From the NCBI GenBank assembly GCA_021793595.1, contig JAJYSL010000082.1, forward strand, positions 1 to 17,218: a DNA stretch of 17,218 nucleotides. Reading direction: 5' to 3'. Source of the DNA: Acidobacteriota bacterium. Lineage in GTDB: Bacteria > Acidobacteriota > Terriglobia > Terriglobales > Acidobacteriaceae. Shown here piece after piece: positions 1 to 8,262 of the stretch. The notes below the pieces were generated by a model. That model ran no database searches. It saw only the letters and a list, made by a program, of their open reading frames with translations, and was not told the DNA's origin. The translations under genes were made by a program, and so were the position numbers. Position 1 is the first letter of the stretch. The number at the start of each line of letters is the position of its first letter.

Positions 1-215
1 AGTCGCTTCCGGCTGGTCCCGTTGCGCGTGTTGCCGCTGTTGTACCCTTCCCGCGAATGCTTCTCGTATCCCAGGTGCGTGGTCAGCTCGGCCTCCATCG
101 CCCGCTCGATCAACGCCTTGGTCAACTGCTTCAGCAATCCGTTCTCGCCCACAATGTCTTCCGGCTTCTTGTAATCCGCCAGCAATGTATCCATCAGTTC
201 CTTGTCCATCTCCAT
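1..215 (-). CDS. IS256-family (mutator-type) transposase, N-terminal part
   Basis: This is the first ~71 codons of a DDE transposase that would cut and paste its own insertion sequence; the rest lies beyond the left edge. The translation begins MEMDKELMDTLLADYKKPED and contains a run of the type LIERAMEAELTTHLGYEKH followed by a GNTRNG stretch, which is the characteristic N-terminus of IS256/mutator transposases. I chose the ATG at 215 because a GGAGG ribosome site lies eight bases upstream; a second ATG two codons later is possible. The gene reads outward from the accessory block, and its upstream region carries the element's terminal repeat. The DDE catalytic residues are not in the window, so I cannot tell whether the enzyme is intact. 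Confidence 0.9.
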   Translation of the reverse strand, partial: MEMDKELMDTLLADYKKPEDIVGENGLLKQLTKALIERAMEAELTTHLGYEKHSREGYNSGNTRNGTSRKR

Positions 216-280
216 CAGGTTTTCCTCCTCTTATAAGAAAACCTGGTTACACAAATTTATGTACACCCTCGCGAGGTCCC
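1..280 (-). mobile_element. IS256-family insertion sequence, 5' end (partial)
   Basis: The transposase start is preceded by an AT-rich stretch at about 235-268. On the minus strand it reads GTGTACATAAATTTGTGTAA, a sequence typical of IS256-family terminal inverted repeats. The outermost bases are probably GGGACC at 275-280, after a 10-bp palindrome (267-276). The exact outer end could lie anywhere between about 268 and 280, because the other end of the element is outside the window and the target duplication cannot be compared. If the end is at 280, the 8-bp flank to look for at the far end is 281-288. Confidence 0.7.
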
Positions 281-384
281 AAAGATTTCGATTGTACGCC
301 GCCGTCGCAGCCTGAATGCAGTTGGTATACCGTGCGTAAGCTTGGTTTACAAGTTGCTGCCCGACATTCGCCAACGGCTTGCTG

Positions 385-849
385 TTATTTGGGGCAAGGA
401 CTGCCTTGCTTTCCAGTTGTTCTCGAAGGAATTCGCGTTAGCACCATGTGGTACATACCAAAGTAGGATATCGGTACGCTTAACAACACTGATACGATAA
501 GGCCGCCTACAGCATCCATCGGGTTCATGAGGCCGAGTTGAACGCCGGAGTACGACACAGCAACCACCGCGGCAACGCCGAAAAGCACCATGCTAAGGCC
601 CCATCCGCGTGCCAGCCGTTTCGGCGACATGCCCTGCTTCTCCCATTTCTTCAGCCACCAAACAAGTGGCATGAAGATTACTGCAGGCGTAGCACAAGCG
701 AGGTATGGGCAAGCCAGCTCGGCCGCCGTCTTCTTGAGAGCAACCCCAAGTAAAAGAAATGGCCCGGCTTCCAGCGCAAGGTATATGCCGAGGCCCCAGA
801 GCAGCCATACCCAAATGCTCGTCCACGATCTTGCGATAGAAACTCTCAT
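385..849 (-). CDS. Small four-helix membrane protein after RHS tip; candidate immunity protein
   Basis: I do not recognise a named family. The 154-residue product has four hydrophobic stretches at about 10-38, 42-66, 81-103 and 112-136, separated by short basic loops, so it is very probably an integral inner-membrane protein. Its ATG lies two bases after the RHS stop codon. A strong AGGAGG ribosome site (856-861) sits inside the last RHS codons with six-base spacing, so the two genes are almost certainly cotranscribed and probably translationally coupled. In polymorphic toxin loci the gene placed like this is usually the immunity gene. That role is inferred from position only. The last ~15 residues are polar and the gene ends about 105 bases from the insertion sequence; I cannot exclude that its 3' end was altered by rearrangement. 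Confidence 0.6.
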   Translation of the reverse strand: MRVSIARSWTSIWVWLLWGLGIYLALEAGPFLLLGVALKKTAAELACPYLACATPAVIFMPLVWWLKKWEKQGMSPKRLARGWGLSMVLFGVAAVVAVSYSGVQLGLMNPMDAVGGLIVSVLLSVPISYFGMYHMVLTRIPSRTTGKQGSPCPK

Positions 850-851
850 CG

Positions 852-2093
852 TCAGCCTCCTGAGGGCACGCAGGTTATAGCCTGCTTGATCGCTGGAATC
901 ACGTTGTCTTTCACCTCTCGGTAGCTAAAGTAGGCCAGCGCTGTACCGCCGCCAAACAAAGAAAACCCAGCGGATGTGCCGACTGCGCATGCCAAGGGCT
1001 CGCCGGGTTCGGGTGTAAAGCACGTGACCCCAACGACACCAACTGCGGCGGCATAATGAACCGCAGCTAGGTTAAGGGCCGCCAATGCATCCCCAGTACC
1101 CTCAGCTGCCTCTACCGCCCCTGCGGCGCGAGTTCCAGGGGGACACGGGTTCTTCTGGGGCTGTTTCTGTTGCGGATTACTTGGGGCATTATTGTTTAAA
1201 GTCGCGTTTGTGCCCGCAGTGCTTGTGCTATAGGTGAGCAAGTAAGAACCATAACCTGTTACGGTTATGAGCGTCATTGTGTTTGATGTAACCCCCATCT
1301 GATAGGCGTAGCCGCTGCCATCTGTTGGTGTTAGCGGGCTATTGGGGCCACCCCAATTAACATATGTCATCATCAGAGATAACATTCCGAGCTGATCCTC
1401 GAACGCACCAGTCTCGTTCGGAATGCCGTCGCCCCAGAGTTTCGAACTGCATCCAGCTACAGTAGCCGTCATAGTCGCCGTATCGCATTCGGCCACATAC
1501 AGTCCACTTGAGTCGGTGAAGGCAAGCGGATTGTTGCTCGCATATGCATAGCGGTTGAATCTCTGGAGGTTGGTGATGTCGTAGCTGCCGCTGTAGGGAT
1601 CGGGCGACATCCACCGGCCCCACATATTGTAGTATTGCCGGAACTGGGCGTGGTCGGTGTCGCTTTCCGCATCTCGATCCAGCAGCGCGAAGTGGTTATT
1701 GTCCTGATCTCCATAGCTGCCGCTCACATGGGCAGCATAGTCGTCTCCGAACGGCAGGGAGGTATAGTTCGCCGCCGCTACAGCCGCGTAGTTCATCCGC
1801 AACCGATCCGTCCCCAGGACGTCCTTCTGATCGAAATACGTATCGCCATTCTGCGCTCGAAAAGCGGTCAGACGATTATCCCAGTAAATGCGCCCTTCGA
1901 TCCCGGCGCCGTTCGGCAGCCAGGTGGAGATGCGCCGGTTCGCGTAATCGTAAATATATTCGTCAGTGGCGCTGGCAGTCTGTACCCGCACTCTGCGGTT
2001 GAGCGCATCGTAGACATCGACGGCCGTCGCTCCACTGTCCACGCTGAGAAGGTTGCCTTCCGCGTTATGCTGAATTTCAGCATTCGTCGCCAT
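852..2093 (-). CDS. RHS-repeat core tip with variable C-terminus, lacking the long repeat shell
   Basis: RHS/YD-repeat proteins form a shell around a C-terminal effector that is delivered to or displayed on the cell surface. Only the tip is present here: 413 residues against more than 1,000 in a usual full protein. YD-type repeats occupy about residues 10-75 (for example VDVYDALNRRVRV). The RHS-associated core follows at about 152-198, with FRQYYNMWGRWMSPDPY and NNPLAFTDSSGL. In related proteins the latter is usually NPLxxxDPxGL, so the Pro is Ser here. After it comes a variable tail of ~215 residues, rich in Thr/Ser/Gly, then a Gln/Pro linker (~305-320) and two hydrophobic segments (~336-359 and 368-390). 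No nuclease, deaminase or other toxin motif is visible. The ATG at 2093 is the first start after a stop at 2133-2135 and has only a weak ribosome site, so the gene may be a 5'-truncated relic or an orphan tip. Confidence 0.7.
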   Translation of the reverse strand: MATNAEIQHNAEGNLLSVDSGATAVDVYDALNRRVRVQTASATDEYIYDYANRRISTWLPNGAGIEGRIYWDNRLTAFRAQNGDTYFDQKDVLGTDRLRMNYAAVAAANYTSLPFGDDYAAHVSGSYGDQDNNHFALLDRDAESDTDHAQFRQYYNMWGRWMSPDPYSGSYDITNLQRFNRYAYASNNPLAFTDSSGLYVAECDTATMTATVAGCSSKLWGDGIPNETGAFEDQLGMLSLMMTYVNWGGPNSPLTPTDGSGYAYQMGVTSNTMTLITVTGYGSYLLTYSTSTAGTNATLNNNAPSNPQQKQPQKNPCPPGTRAAGAVEAAEGTGDALAALNLAAVHYAAAVGVVGVTCFTPEPGEPLACAVGTSAGFSLFGGGTALAYFSYREVKDNVIPAIKQAITCVPSGG

Positions 2094-2132
2094 TGTTGCC
2101 CGCTTTCCCGTTGAGCGATGCGGGGAGCCGCT

Positions 2133-3206
2133 CTAGTAGCGAATATCGGCCATGAGATGCGTGACTTCCTGCTGCTGGTCGGCCGTCAATGGTAACAGCG
2201 GCAGACGGGCGCGGCCGCCATAGTAGCCATTCAAATCGCAGGCGAATTTCAATCCAGGAACCCCCATCTGTCCGCCTACAATGCCGGAAGAGGCGCGAAT
2301 GCGCTCCTGTTTCTCTGCGGCTAAGCCCTCGTCGCCTTCCTTCCAAGCCATGAAAATCTCGCAGCAGCATTGCGGCGCGCATGTGCCAAACGCCACAATC
2401 GCGCCCGAGGCGCCTTCCCGAAAGGCTGCATGCAGGGTGCTGGCGCTTCCAGTTAACACCGTAAATCCAACTTCTTTCTGACGCGTCTTCATGCTCGCGG
2501 GAGGGGTAGCGACGGCAACCGCGGAACTTGCCTGCTGCAACGCGTCGGCGGCGACAAATCGCGGTGCGGAGTTGGAAGGCTGCGCTGCCAGCATCCGCTG
2601 TGTGACGGCTGTGAAAGTGGGCGTGACCGTCACTGTCCTCTTCACAAATCGCGTGGCATTCACGATGGCGGCAATCTTCTCCACATTCCCGCTCGACTCC
2701 TTGATGCCGATGATGTTGGGGTGTTGCGCCAGCTCCGCGATCAGTTCCACTGGCATGTCGTACGCCGTAAAGAAAGGCACGTTATAGAGCAGCACTGGCA
2801 GCGGAGAACTGTCCGCGACCATGCGGTAGTAGGTCAGCATCTCCAGCTGGGGGCCGTCGGTTCGATGGAGTTGGTTGCGATAGAAATGCGGCGTGCGGAC
2901 CAGCACCGCATCGTAATGGAGCGACCCGGCAAGCTCCGCCATGGCCACTGTCTGGCGAACGCTTTCCTGACCAATGCCTGCGATCATCACCTTTTCAGGG
3001 GTTGCAGCTGCAATTGCAGTGATAAGAACTTCGCGCTGCTCCTCTGTGCTCAACATGACGGCTTCACCGGTCGAGCCGAGGACCACCATGCCGGCCAGCT
3101 GCGTTCGGGAGTAGAGCGCGACGTTGTGTTCCAACTTGCGCAGGTACAGGCTGCCGTCCGGGTAGAACGGCGTCGTGATGGGCGGGAAAATTCCTTCAAG
3201 CAGCAT
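2133..3206 (-). CDS. DHDPS/NAL-family aldolase, resembling 4-hydroxy-2-oxoglutarate aldolase
   Basis: A class I (Schiff-base) TIM-barrel aldolase of the dihydrodipicolinate synthase/N-acetylneuraminate lyase family, 357 residues from the ATG at 3206. GSTGE (44-48), the active-site Tyr in YNVP (141) and the Schiff-base Lys in GIKES (169) are present. The Arg that dihydrodipicolinate synthase uses to bind aspartate semialdehyde (EcDapA Arg138, in NVPSRT) is replaced by Phe (NVPFFT), and the C-terminal GVPGLKFACDLNGYYGG closely resembles human HOGA1. A 4-hydroxy-2-oxoglutarate or related 2-oxo-acid aldolase is therefore more likely than DapA. The protein is ~50 residues longer than usual because of an Ala/Ser/Pro/Gln-rich insertion at about 190-243. 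I preferred the start at 3206, where family similarity begins (MLLEGIFPPITTPF); an upstream in-frame start at 3341 would add 45 unrelated residues. Confidence 0.85.
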   Translation of the reverse strand: MLLEGIFPPITTPFYPDGSLYLRKLEHNVALYSRTQLAGMVVLGSTGEAVMLSTEEQREVLITAIAAATPEKVMIAGIGQESVRQTVAMAELAGSLHYDAVLVRTPHFYRNQLHRTDGPQLEMLTYYRMVADSSPLPVLLYNVPFFTAYDMPVELIAELAQHPNIIGIKESSGNVEKIAAIVNATRFVKRTVTVTPTFTAVTQRMLAAQPSNSAPRFVAADALQQASSAVAVATPPASMKTRQKEVGFTVLTGSASTLHAAFREGASGAIVAFGTCAPQCCCEIFMAWKEGDEGLAAEKQERIRASSGIVGGQMGVPGLKFACDLNGYYGGRARLPLLPLTADQQQEVTHLMADIRY

Positions 3207-3216
3207 TGTGCTTATT

Positions 3217-3244
3217 ATTGTAGGCGAAGGGGTTTCCGTGTCGG
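3217..3244 (-). promoter_or_regulatory. Candidate promoter of the aldolase-like gene
   Basis: On the minus strand, CCGACA (3239-3244) and TACAAT (3217-3222) are separated by 16 bases, matching the sigma-70 consensus at four and five positions. Transcription would start only a few bases before the ATG at 3206, in keeping with the absence of a ribosome site there. This is prediction by eye only. Confidence 0.35.
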
Positions 3245-3251
3245 GAACTTT

Positions 3252-3336
3252 CCTCGATCGAGGTGCGTATATTCCGAGTAGATCGAGGCGACGGGATTCG
3301 AATTTGCCTTCAGGTGTTTCCGGCGAATCGATCGAT
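3252..3336. promoter_or_regulatory. Cluster of CGATCG palindromes, possible operator
   Basis: A perfect 12-bp palindrome CCTCGATCGAGG lies at 3252-3263, a half-copy GATCGAGG at 3281-3288 and a 10-bp palindrome ATCGATCGAT at 3327-3336. All lie in the 162-base divergent gap between the aldolase-like gene and the small membrane protein, the first just upstream of the candidate aldolase -35 element. A dimeric regulator site is plausible, but no regulator gene lies nearby. Confidence 0.3.
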
Positions 3337-3368
3337 GGCAACGCTCGGTTCGCAAGGGAGGTTGTGCG

Positions 3369-3557
3369 ATGAAATTCCTGCTATGGTGCGTGCTGTTGAT
3401 TCTCTGCTGGCCGCTGGCGCTGTTTGCGCTGATTCTTTATCCGATCATGTGGCTGCTGCTATTGCCGTTTCGGATTCTGGGGATCGCTGTGCATGGCGTG
3501 TTGGAGTTGGTCGCAGCCCTGATTATGCTGCCCGCGCGTGTCTTCCGTGCGGTATAA
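3369..3557 (+). CDS. Small hydrophobic membrane protein (62 aa)
   Basis: A 62-residue, almost wholly hydrophobic product beginning MKFLLWCVLLILCWPLALFA, with two transmembrane segments at about 3-34 and 36-55 and an Arg between them. The ribosome site is excellent (AAGGGAGGT at 3354-3362, six bases before the ATG), which is the main reason to believe that it is translated. It is divergent from the aldolase-like gene and convergent with carB. I cannot assign a family or function; small proteins of this kind may stabilise membrane complexes, but nothing here points to a partner. Confidence 0.7.
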   Translation: MKFLLWCVLLILCWPLALFALILYPIMWLLLLPFRILGIAVHGVLELVAALIMLPARVFRAV

Positions 3558-3589
3558 CGCGCTGGCGTTCTTTGGCCTTGTATCAGGAC

Positions 3590-3643
3590 GCGGGCTCAGT
3601 CGGGCCGCATCGATTCTTTGCATGAGCTGCAGACTCAGCCCGC
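3590..3643. terminator. Imperfect inverted repeat between convergent genes, possible bidirectional terminator
   Basis: GCGGGCT (3590-3596) pairs with AGCCCGC (3637-3643). After one C-C mismatch the pairing continues as AGTC (3598-3601) with GACT (3632-3635). The loop is 30 bases, and there is no clear T-run on either side, so intrinsic termination is uncertain. Its place between the end of the small membrane gene and the carB stop fits a transcript end. Confidence 0.35.
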
Positions 3644-6600
3644 TAAACGCTCGCCGTAATTCGCGCCGCATGCAGATGCTGCAGTGCATTCACTGAAATT
3701 TCTTGTTGTTGCAGCGCCACCATTCCGCCAGCAGCGGCACGTGCCGCCCCCAGGGTCGTAATCGTTGGAATGCGTTGAGTGACTGCGGCCCGGCGAATTG
3801 CCCTCTCATCGAAGAACGTATCTTGTCCACGCGGCGTGTTGATGATCAGCTGAATCCGGTCGCCCTTGATCAGGTCGACGACATTCGGGCGGCCTTCCTT
3901 CACCTTGAACACTCGCTCGACGACGAAGCCGGCTTTCTCCAGCACGTCTGCCGTACCGTGAGTCGCGACCAGTTTGAATCCGAGTTCGACAAACTGCAAC
4001 GCCAGGGCCGCAATCGCCGGCTTGTCATGGTCGTTGACGCTCAAAAAGACAGTTCCCTTCACCGGAAGCTTTTGCCCGGCACTCAACTGCGCTTTGGCAA
4101 AAGCTTCGCCGAAGTTGTCGGCAACCCCCATCACTTCGCCGGTCGATTTCATCTCCGGTCCGAGCACCGTATCTACGCCCGGAAATTTGTTCCATGGAAA
4201 GACGGGTGACTTTACAAAATAGTGTGAACCCGTCTCCAATACAGATTCACGATCCACGGCATCGCCCAGAAATTCGCGCAGCTTGCGGCCTGTCATCAAG
4301 CGTGCGGCAATCTTGGCCAGCGGAACACCGGTCGCTTTGGATACATACGGAACCGTGCGCGACGCGCGAGGATTGACCTCGATGACGAAGACGTTTTCAC
4401 GCTGCACCGCAAATTGAATGTTCACCAGTCCAATGACGTTCAACGCTCGCGCCAGATTGTAGGTATGGGAGCGAATGGTCGCCAGTACCTGCTCGGACAG
4501 GTCGACACTGGGCATGACGCACGAGGAGTCACCCGAGTGGATGCCGGCCTCTTCAATATGCTGCATGATGCCCGCAATCACAACATCGTTGCCATCGGCC
4601 AGTGCATCGACGTCGACTTCAATCGCGTCTTCCAGAAAGTGATCAATCAGGACAGGCCGCTGTTGCGAATACTCCACTGCCTCCCGCATATAGCGCGTTA
4701 CCGCATCGTCGTCATAAGCGATGACCATGGCGCGCCCACCCAGTACATAGGAAGGCCGCACCAGCACCGGATATCCAACCCGCCGCGCTCCTGCAACAGC
4801 CTCTTCCACGCTGGTCGCCAACGCTCCCGGCGGCTGCGCAATTTTTAAATCGTCGAGCAGCTTTCCGAAGCGCTTGCGATCCTCAGCCAGATCGATCGAC
4901 TCGGGAGATGTCCCGATAATCGGCACACCCGCAGCCTTCAGCGGCAGCGCCAGGTTCAACGGAGTCTGCCCACCAAACTGCACGATCATTCCAATCTGCG
5001 CACCGGAGGCAGCTTCATGCTTGTACACTTCGAGGACATCTTCATATGTCAGCGGTTCAAAATAGAGGCGATCGCTGGTGTCGTAATCCGTCGAGACGGT
5101 CTCAGGATTGCAGTTGACCATGATGGCTTCATACCCATCTTCTTTCAGAGCGAACGCCGCGTGGCAGCAACAATAATCGAACTCAATTCCCTGCCCGATG
5201 CGATTCGGGCCGCTCCCAAGGATGATTATTTTTTTCTTCTGAGTGGGGGTCGCTTCGTCTTCTTCGTCGTAGCAGGAGTAAAAATACGGCGTGAAGCTTT
5301 CAAACTCAGCGGCGCAGGTATCCACCAGTTTGTATACCGGCTGCAATTTGTTTTTCAGGCGCAGATCGCGAACCTTGACCAACGCATCCGAACCTTCCAT
5401 ACCCCACACGTTCGCCAGTCGCGCATCGGAGATACCCATGCGTTTGGCTTTTCGCAACAATTCCGGCGCAACGGTGTCGTAGGTGGTGGTCTCCAACTCT
5501 CCAACGCAATCTGTGATCTCTTTAATCTGCTGCAAGAACCACGGATCCATCGAAGTCATCCACGCAACTTCTCGCACCGACTGTCCACAGCGGAATGCGT
5601 AGCGGATGTAGGACAACCGATCGGGATGCGGCGTGACCAGACGCTGAGTCAAGCGGCGAGGTTCAATCACTTCCGCACTTATCGCCCGACCTGTCTCCAG
5701 AGAACGAAATGCCTTCATCAGGGCTTCTTTAAAGGTTCGCCCGATCGCCATCACTTCGCCGACAGACTTCATTTGTGGCCCCAGGCCTTCATCGGTGCCT
5801 GGGAATTTCTCGAATTGCCATTTAGGAATTTTGACGACGACGTAATCGATCGTGGGTTCAAAGCACGACGGCGTCTTCTGCGTAATGTCGTTTGGAATTT
5901 CGTCTAGAGTGTAGCCAACAGCGAGACGCGCGGCAATCTTTGCAATTGGGAATCCAGTCGCCTTCGATGCCAACGCCGACGACCGCGACACGCGCGGATT
6001 CATTTCAATCACCACCAGACGGCCAGTGGTCGGATGTACCCCAAACTGTACATTGGAGCCGCCGGTTTCGACGCCGATTTCGCGGATGACCTTGATCGCC
6101 GCATCGCGCATCGCCTGATATTCGCGATCTGTCAGCGTCTGCGCCGGCGCGACTGTGATGGAGTCGCCTGTGTGCACGCCCATGGGATCGACGTTCTCAA
6201 TGGAGCAGATGATAATAACGTTATCCGCAAGGTCGCGCATTACCTCCAGTTCATATTCCTTCCAGCCCAGCACCGACTCCTCAATCAGGCACTCGTGGAC
6301 CGGCGAAAGATCGAGACCGCGGGAAAGAATTTCCATCAATTCTTCGCGATTGTAGGCGAGACCGCCACCTGATCCGCCCAGCGTAAACGAGGGCCGAATA
6401 ATCACTGGGAAACCGATTTTGCCGGCAAACTCCAGTCCATCGCGAAGATTGTTCACCAGGGCGGAACGCGGAACGTCCAAGCCGATGCGGCGCATCGCGT
6501 CCTTAAATAAGAGCCTGTCCTCCGCCTTCTTGATCGCTTCGAGCTTGGCGCCGATCAACTCCACGCCATATTTTTCGAGCACACCGGAGTCGGACAATTC

Positions 6601-6930
6601 GACCGCAAGATTCAGCGCCGTCTGACCGCCGACGGTCGGCAGCAACGCGAACACACCTCTACGATCGGCGCTAGCCAGCATCTCCGTTTCGATACGGATA
6701 ATTTCTTCCAGATATTCCAGCGTCAGCGGTTCAATGTAGGTGCGATCCGCCAATTCAGGATCCGTCATGATGGTGGCCGGGTTGGAATTCACCAGCACCA
6801 CTTCATAGCCCTCGGCGCGAAGCGCCTTGCAAGCCTGCGTTCCGGAGTAATCGAACTCCGCGGACTGGCCGATGACGATCGGGCCTGAGCCGATCACGAG
6901 AATCTTTGCGATGTCATTTCTACGTGGCAT
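3643..6930 (-). CDS. carB: Carbamoyl phosphate synthetase large subunit
   Basis: Makes carbamoyl phosphate from bicarbonate, two ATP and ammonia channelled from CarA; it feeds pyrimidine and arginine synthesis in the cytoplasm. The 1,095 residues match the family (E. coli 1,073) and show the internal duplication. The first half opens with [14 protein letters not shown] (9-22) and an ATP-grasp region at about 130-340 ([26 protein letters not shown]). The oligomerisation region follows at about 405-550. The second half opens with [19 protein letters not shown] (568-586) and holds a second ATP-grasp region at about 680-880. The C-terminal MGS-like regulatory domain is at about 950-1,080 ([22 protein letters not shown]), the usual site of UMP and ornithine control in E. 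coli. The start has GGAG a few bases upstream. It lies 92 bases downstream of carA. No truncation or missing motif is seen. Confidence 0.98.
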   Translation of the reverse strand: MPRRNDIAKILVIGSGPIVIGQSAEFDYSGTQACKALRAEGYEVVLVNSNPATIMTDPELADRTYIEPLTLEYLEEIIRIETEMLASADRRGVFALLPTVGGQTALNLAVELSDSGVLEKYGVELIGAKLEAIKKAEDRLLFKDAMRRIGLDVPRSALVNNLRDGLEFAGKIGFPVIIRPSFTLGGSGGGLAYNREELMEILSRGLDLSPVHECLIEESVLGWKEYELEVMRDLADNVIIICSIENVDPMGVHTGDSITVAPAQTLTDREYQAMRDAAIKVIREIGVETGGSNVQFGVHPTTGRLVVIEMNPRVSRSSALASKATGFPIAKIAARLAVGYTLDEIPNDITQKTPSCFEPTIDYVVVKIPKWQFEKFPGTDEGLGPQMKSVGEVMAIGRTFKEALMKAFRSLETGRAISAEVIEPRRLTQRLVTPHPDRLSYIRYAFRCGQSVREVAWMTSMDPWFLQQIKEITDCVGELETTTYDTVAPELLRKAKRMGISDARLANVWGMEGSDALVKVRDLRLKNKLQPVYKLVDTCAAEFESFTPYFYSCYDEEDEATPTQKKKIIILGSGPNRIGQGIEFDYCCCHAAFALKEDGYEAIMVNCNPETVSTDYDTSDRLYFEPLTYEDVLEVYKHEAASGAQIGMIVQFGGQTPLNLALPLKAAGVPIIGTSPESIDLAEDRKRFGKLLDDLKIAQPPGALATSVEEAVAGARRVGYPVLVRPSYVLGGRAMVIAYDDDAVTRYMREAVEYSQQRPVLIDHFLEDAIEVDVDALADGNDVVIAGIMQHIEEAGIHSGDSSCVMPSVDLSEQVLATIRSHTYNLARALNVIGLVNIQFAVQRENVFVIEVNPRASRTVPYVSKATGVPLAKIAARLMTGRKLREFLGDAVDRESVLETGSHYFVKSPVFPWNKFPGVDTVLGPEMKSTGEVMGVADNFGEAFAKAQLSAGQKLPVKGTVFLSVNDHDKPAIAALALQFVELGFKLVATHGTADVLEKAGFVVERVFKVKEGRPNVVDLIKGDRIQLIINTPRGQDTFFDERAIRRAAVTQRIPTITTLGAARAAAGGMVALQQQEISVNALQHLHAARITASV

Positions 6931-7022
6931 CTAACTCCAACCTGCATTTCTTCTAGCGTTATCGGTAGTCTTCTCAGAGGAGTCCAATCGAGCCTGCCAT
7001 CGGAGTTTCAAATCCTCTTGCA

Positions 7023-8165
7023 TCACTTCTTCCACTCCTCCATCATCTTGCGGAAATCGTGAAAGAGGTAGTGCGAATCATGCGGGCCTGGACTCGCCTC
7101 CGGATGATACTGCACGCTGAATAAGGGCAAATTACGATGGCGCAGACCTTCCAGGGTATTGTCGTTCAGGTCGATGTGAGTTAAGTCCACTTCGCTCTGC
7201 TTCAATGAGTCCGGATCAACGGCATAGTTGTGATTGTGGGCCGTGATCTCCACCTTGCCCGAATGCGTCTGTTGCACTGGATGGTTGCCGCCGTGGTGGC
7301 CAAACTTCAGCTTGTACGTCTTTCCGCCAAGAGCGAGCCCGATCAACTGATGTCCCAGGCAGATTCCAAACACGGGCGTTTTGCCCAGTAGTCTGCGGAT
7401 ATTTTCCTGAGCATATTTCACCGGTTCCGGATCGCCGGGACCATTCGACAGAAAGACTCCATTGGGATTGAGCGCCAGCACATCTTCAGCAGATGTGGTC
7501 GCAGGCACCACAGTGACGCGGCAGCCCTGCTGTGCAAGCATGCGTAGAATATTTCGCTTGATCCCGTAGTCGTACGCCACGACGTGCAGGTCCGGTTCCG
7601 GCATCGCTGCTACCGGCCCTATCGCGAGCGGGTCTGCATTCCCCATCTGTGGGTCGGACGTGTCCCATTCATAACGAACTTTGGTCGTTACCACGCTGGC
7701 AAGATCCGTTCCATCCATCTTGCGAATCGAGCGGGCCTTGGCAATCAGCACCTCCGGATTCGATTCCAGAGAGGAGATCACGCCTCGCATCACGCCGTAC
7801 GTGCGAAGATGCCGAACCAAAGCGCGGGTATCAATTTCCGAGATGACCGGAATATTGAATCGCTCGAGATATTCATCCGCTACCAGCTGCGAGCGCCAAT
7901 TAGAGCTGACGGGAGAGAATTCACGCGTGACCAGGCCCTCTATATAAGGTCGACTGGCTTCGTCATCCGCGTTATTCGTTCCGTAATTGCCTATTTGAGG
8001 ATTGGTGAGGACAACAATTTGTCCTGCATAGGATGGATCGGTAAAGATTTCTTGATAGCCGGAAAGCGATGTATTAAAAACAACCTCGCCGTAGCATTCT
8101 GCCTTGGCACCATAGCCGCGGCCCTGAAAGATACGCCCATCTTCGAGCGCAAGTATGGCCTGCAT
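7023..8165 (-). CDS. carA: Carbamoyl phosphate synthetase small subunit (glutaminase)
   Basis: Hydrolyses glutamine and passes ammonia to CarB. The 380 residues match the family. The N-terminal CarA domain is at about 1-150 ([20 protein letters not shown]). The class I glutamine amidotransferase domain is at about 193-370, with the nucleophile Cys269 in FGICLGHQ and the His354/Glu356 pair in [10 protein letters not shown]; the SNGPGDP loop is at 240-246. The ATG at 8165 has GGAG five bases upstream. The gene lies between lepB (97 bases upstream) and carB (92 bases downstream) on the same strand. These spacings are long enough for internal promoters, so co-transcription with lepB is possible but not shown. 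Confidence 0.98.
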   Translation of the reverse strand: MQAILALEDGRIFQGRGYGAKAECYGEVVFNTSLSGYQEIFTDPSYAGQIVVLTNPQIGNYGTNNADDEASRPYIEGLVTREFSPVSSNWRSQLVADEYLERFNIPVISEIDTRALVRHLRTYGVMRGVISSLESNPEVLIAKARSIRKMDGTDLASVVTTKVRYEWDTSDPQMGNADPLAIGPVAAMPEPDLHVVAYDYGIKRNILRMLAQQGCRVTVVPATTSAEDVLALNPNGVFLSNGPGDPEPVKYAQENIRRLLGKTPVFGICLGHQLIGLALGGKTYKLKFGHHGGNHPVQQTHSGKVEITAHNHNYAVDPDSLKQSEVDLTHIDLNDNTLEGLRHRNLPLFSVQYHPEASPGPHDSHYLFHDFRKMMEEWKK

Positions 8166-8188
8166 CGCGTCTCCACGCAGTGGATTTT

Positions 8189-8216
8189 ATTAATGTTATC
8201 AGAACTTGTGCGGCAA
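8189..8216 (-). promoter_or_regulatory. Candidate promoter for carAB
   Basis: In the lepB-carA gap the minus strand has TTGCCG (8211-8216) and ATTAAT (8189-8194), 16 bases apart, within an AT-rich patch 24 bases before the carA ATG. The -35 and -10 boxes each match about four of six consensus bases. I saw no attenuator or leader peptide. Confidence 0.3.
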
Positions 8217-8262
8217 TCGCCTGTGGAAGACGTCGACCTTATTTTTAGCGTTTCTACCCTGG

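Noticed and set aside
3285..3312. tRNA T-arm-like string (GACGGGATTCGAA on the plus strand)
   Set aside because: The matching T-stem is absent and no anticodon or D arm can be built around it; probably chance.
3207..3341. N-terminal extension of the aldolase-like gene
   Set aside because: The 45 extra residues have no family similarity and contain the candidate promoter and palindromes.
5017..5907. Long plus-strand open frame opposite carB
   Set aside because: It is an antisense shadow of carB with no family character; high GC favours such frames.
6976..7018. AGAGGA/TCCTCT inverted repeat in the carA-carB gap
   Set aside because: Six base pairs around a 31-base loop; no attenuator or terminator features.
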